Shown: positions 5,232 through 6,278 of the stretch, one piece after another
Layout of the letters: each line of letters starts with the position of its first letter
Position numbering within the stretch: position 1 is the stretch's first letter
Assembly: GCA_049317725.1 (NCBI GenBank)
Contig: JBMOHS010000208.1
Span: 1-6,278 of the forward strand
Source of the DNA: CAIOZW01 sp049317725
GTDB taxonomy: Bacteria; Acidobacteriota; Blastocatellia; RBC074
Direction of reading: 5' to 3'
DNA: 6,278 nt
Notes under the pieces: generated by a model
What the model saw: the letters and a program-made list of their open reading frames with translations, nothing else
What the model was told of the DNA's origin: nothing
Database searches by the model: none
Made by a program: the position numbers and the translations under genes

Positions 5232-6278
5232 TCAAGCAAGCAGCGCTGTCTGGACAACCCCGTGGACATCGGTCAAGCGGAAATCGCGCCCCTGGAAGCG
5301 CACGGTCAGCTTTTCGTGGTCAAAGCCGAGAAGGTGGAGCAGGGTGGCGTGCAGGTCGTGGACGTGAACCGGCGACTCGGCGACGTTGAAGCCGATCTCA
5401 TCGGTCTGGCCATAGGTCAGACCGGGCTTGAACCCGCCGCCGGCCATCCACATCGTGAAGGCGCGGTTGTGATGGTCACGGCCGAGAGAGTTGCTGCCGT
5501 CCGGCTCTCCCTGCACCATCGGCGTCCGCCCAAACTCGCCCCCCCAGATGACGATCGTGTCGTCGAGCAGCCCGCGCTGGTGAAGGTCCATGACCAAGGC
5601 GGTCGACGCCTGGTCGGTCTCCTTGCACTGGGCCTTGGTCCCGCGGAGAACCTGCCCGTGGTGATCCCAGGCTTCGTGATAGAGCTGCACGAAGCGGACG
5701 CCCCGTTCGATCAGCCGCCGGGCGAGCAGACAGTTGTTGGCATAGGTATTCTTGCCGGGCTCTGCACCGTAGAGGGCGAGGGTCGCCTCGGATTCGCGGC
5801 TGAGATCCATCAGTTCCGGGGCGCTCTCTTGCATGCGATAGGCCATCTCATAGGCGTGAATCCGCGTCGAGATCTCTTCGTCCCCATTCTGATCGAGGAG
5901 ATGCTGGTTGAGGTCCCGCAGCACGTCGAGCGTATCCCGCTGCATCTCGCGGCTGACGCCGCGGGGACTGGCCAGGGAGAGGATCGGATCGCCCGACCGC
6001 CGGAACGGGACCCCCTGGTAGACCGTCGGGAGAAACCCGCTGCCCCAGAGGCTCGCCCCACCACTCGTCCCCCCCGCCGACGAGAGGACGACAAAGGCGG
6101 GAAGGTCCTGCGACTCCGTGCCCAGCCCATACGTCACCCAGGACCCGAAGCTCGGCCGACCGAACTGCATGCTGCCCGTCTGCATCATCATCTGCGCCGG
6201 CGCGTGATTGATCGCGTCGGTCATCATCGACTTGACGATCGTGATCCGGTCGGCCACCTTCGGCAGGTGGAGGAGGGC
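5232..6278 (-). CDS. DUF1501 domain protein, N-terminus outside window
   Basis: The visible 348 residues are the C-terminal part of a DUF1501 protein; the frame stays open to the window edge, so the start and about 100-140 residues, commonly including a twin-arginine signal, are missing. Motifs in order are KVADRITIVKSMMTDAINHA near the visible start, GRPSFGSWVTYGLG, PAFVVLSS, the central VQLYHEAWDHHGQ, DDTIVIWGGEFGRTP, GRDHHNRAFTMWMAGGG, and the tail PVHVHDLHATLLHLLG with GRDFRLTDVHG. The family resembles the alkaline phosphatase/sulfatase fold, and the His/Asp-rich motifs suit a metal site, but its reaction is unknown. These proteins are typically exported and paired with a DUF1549/DUF1553 cytochrome-type protein, which would lie to the right. 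It shares the strand with the photolyase operon but is probably a separate unit. Confidence 0.93.
   Translation of the reverse strand, partial: ALLHLPKVADRITIVKSMMTDAINHAPAQMMMQTGSMQFGRPSFGSWVTYGLGTESQDLPAFVVLSSAGGTSGGASLWGSGFLPTVYQGVPFRRSGDPILSLASPRGVSREMQRDTLDVLRDLNQHLLDQNGDEEISTRIHAYEMAYRMQESAPELMDLSRESEATLALYGAEPGKNTYANNCLLARRLIERGVRFVQLYHEAWDHHGQVLRGTKAQCKETDQASTALVMDLHQRGLLDDTIVIWGGEFGRTPMVQGEPDGSNSLGRDHHNRAFTMWMAGGGFKPGLTYGQTDEIGFNVAESPVHVHDLHATLLHLLGFDHEKLTVRFQGRDFRLTDVHGVVQTALLA

Overview
This GC-rich window carries eight protein genes, all on the minus strand. I see no RNA gene, insertion sequence or CRISPR array. At the right edge is the C-terminal three quarters of a DUF1501 protein. 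Secreted DUF1501 paralogues are especially abundant in Planctomycetota, and the close of this one (HVHDLHATLLHLLGFDHE, then GRDFRLTDVHG) is typical of that group. A planctomycete, or a related PVC or Acidobacteria-like organism, is the best guess. This rests on one family and general base composition, so it is an inference.

Layout in the direction of transcription (right to left): DUF1501 (5232 to beyond 6278); a 112-base gap with a G-rich 14-bp tandem repeat and a candidate promoter; a full-length photolyase/cryptochrome-family flavoprotein (3563-5119); two four-helix membrane proteins of unknown function (3077-3535 and 2613-3080); a 61-residue DUF2256 zinc-ribbon-like protein (2431-2616); a photolyase FAD-binding domain with no antenna domain (1622-2434); a separate photolyase N-terminal-like alpha/beta domain (1161-1625); and a short-chain dehydrogenase/reductase (319-1104). 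The last 318 bases hold a hairpin and short degenerate repeats but no convincing gene.

The seven genes from 5119 to 319 look like one operon. Four successive junctions are 4-base start/stop overlaps (ATGA, GTGA, ATGA, ATGA), which suggests translational coupling and a conserved functional unit. The theme is blue-light flavoprotein and DNA repair chemistry. One complete photolyase-like protein has an unorthodox active site and a sliding-clamp-like C-terminus. A second photolyase is encoded as two polypeptides in reversed domain order. Its FAD half keeps the canonical class I active-site residues and has four cysteines spaced like the iron-sulfur ligands of FeS-type bacterial cryptochromes. The membrane proteins, the DUF2256 protein and the SDR have no known role in photorepair. 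Their tight linkage is the best lead here to an undescribed light- or UV-response system.
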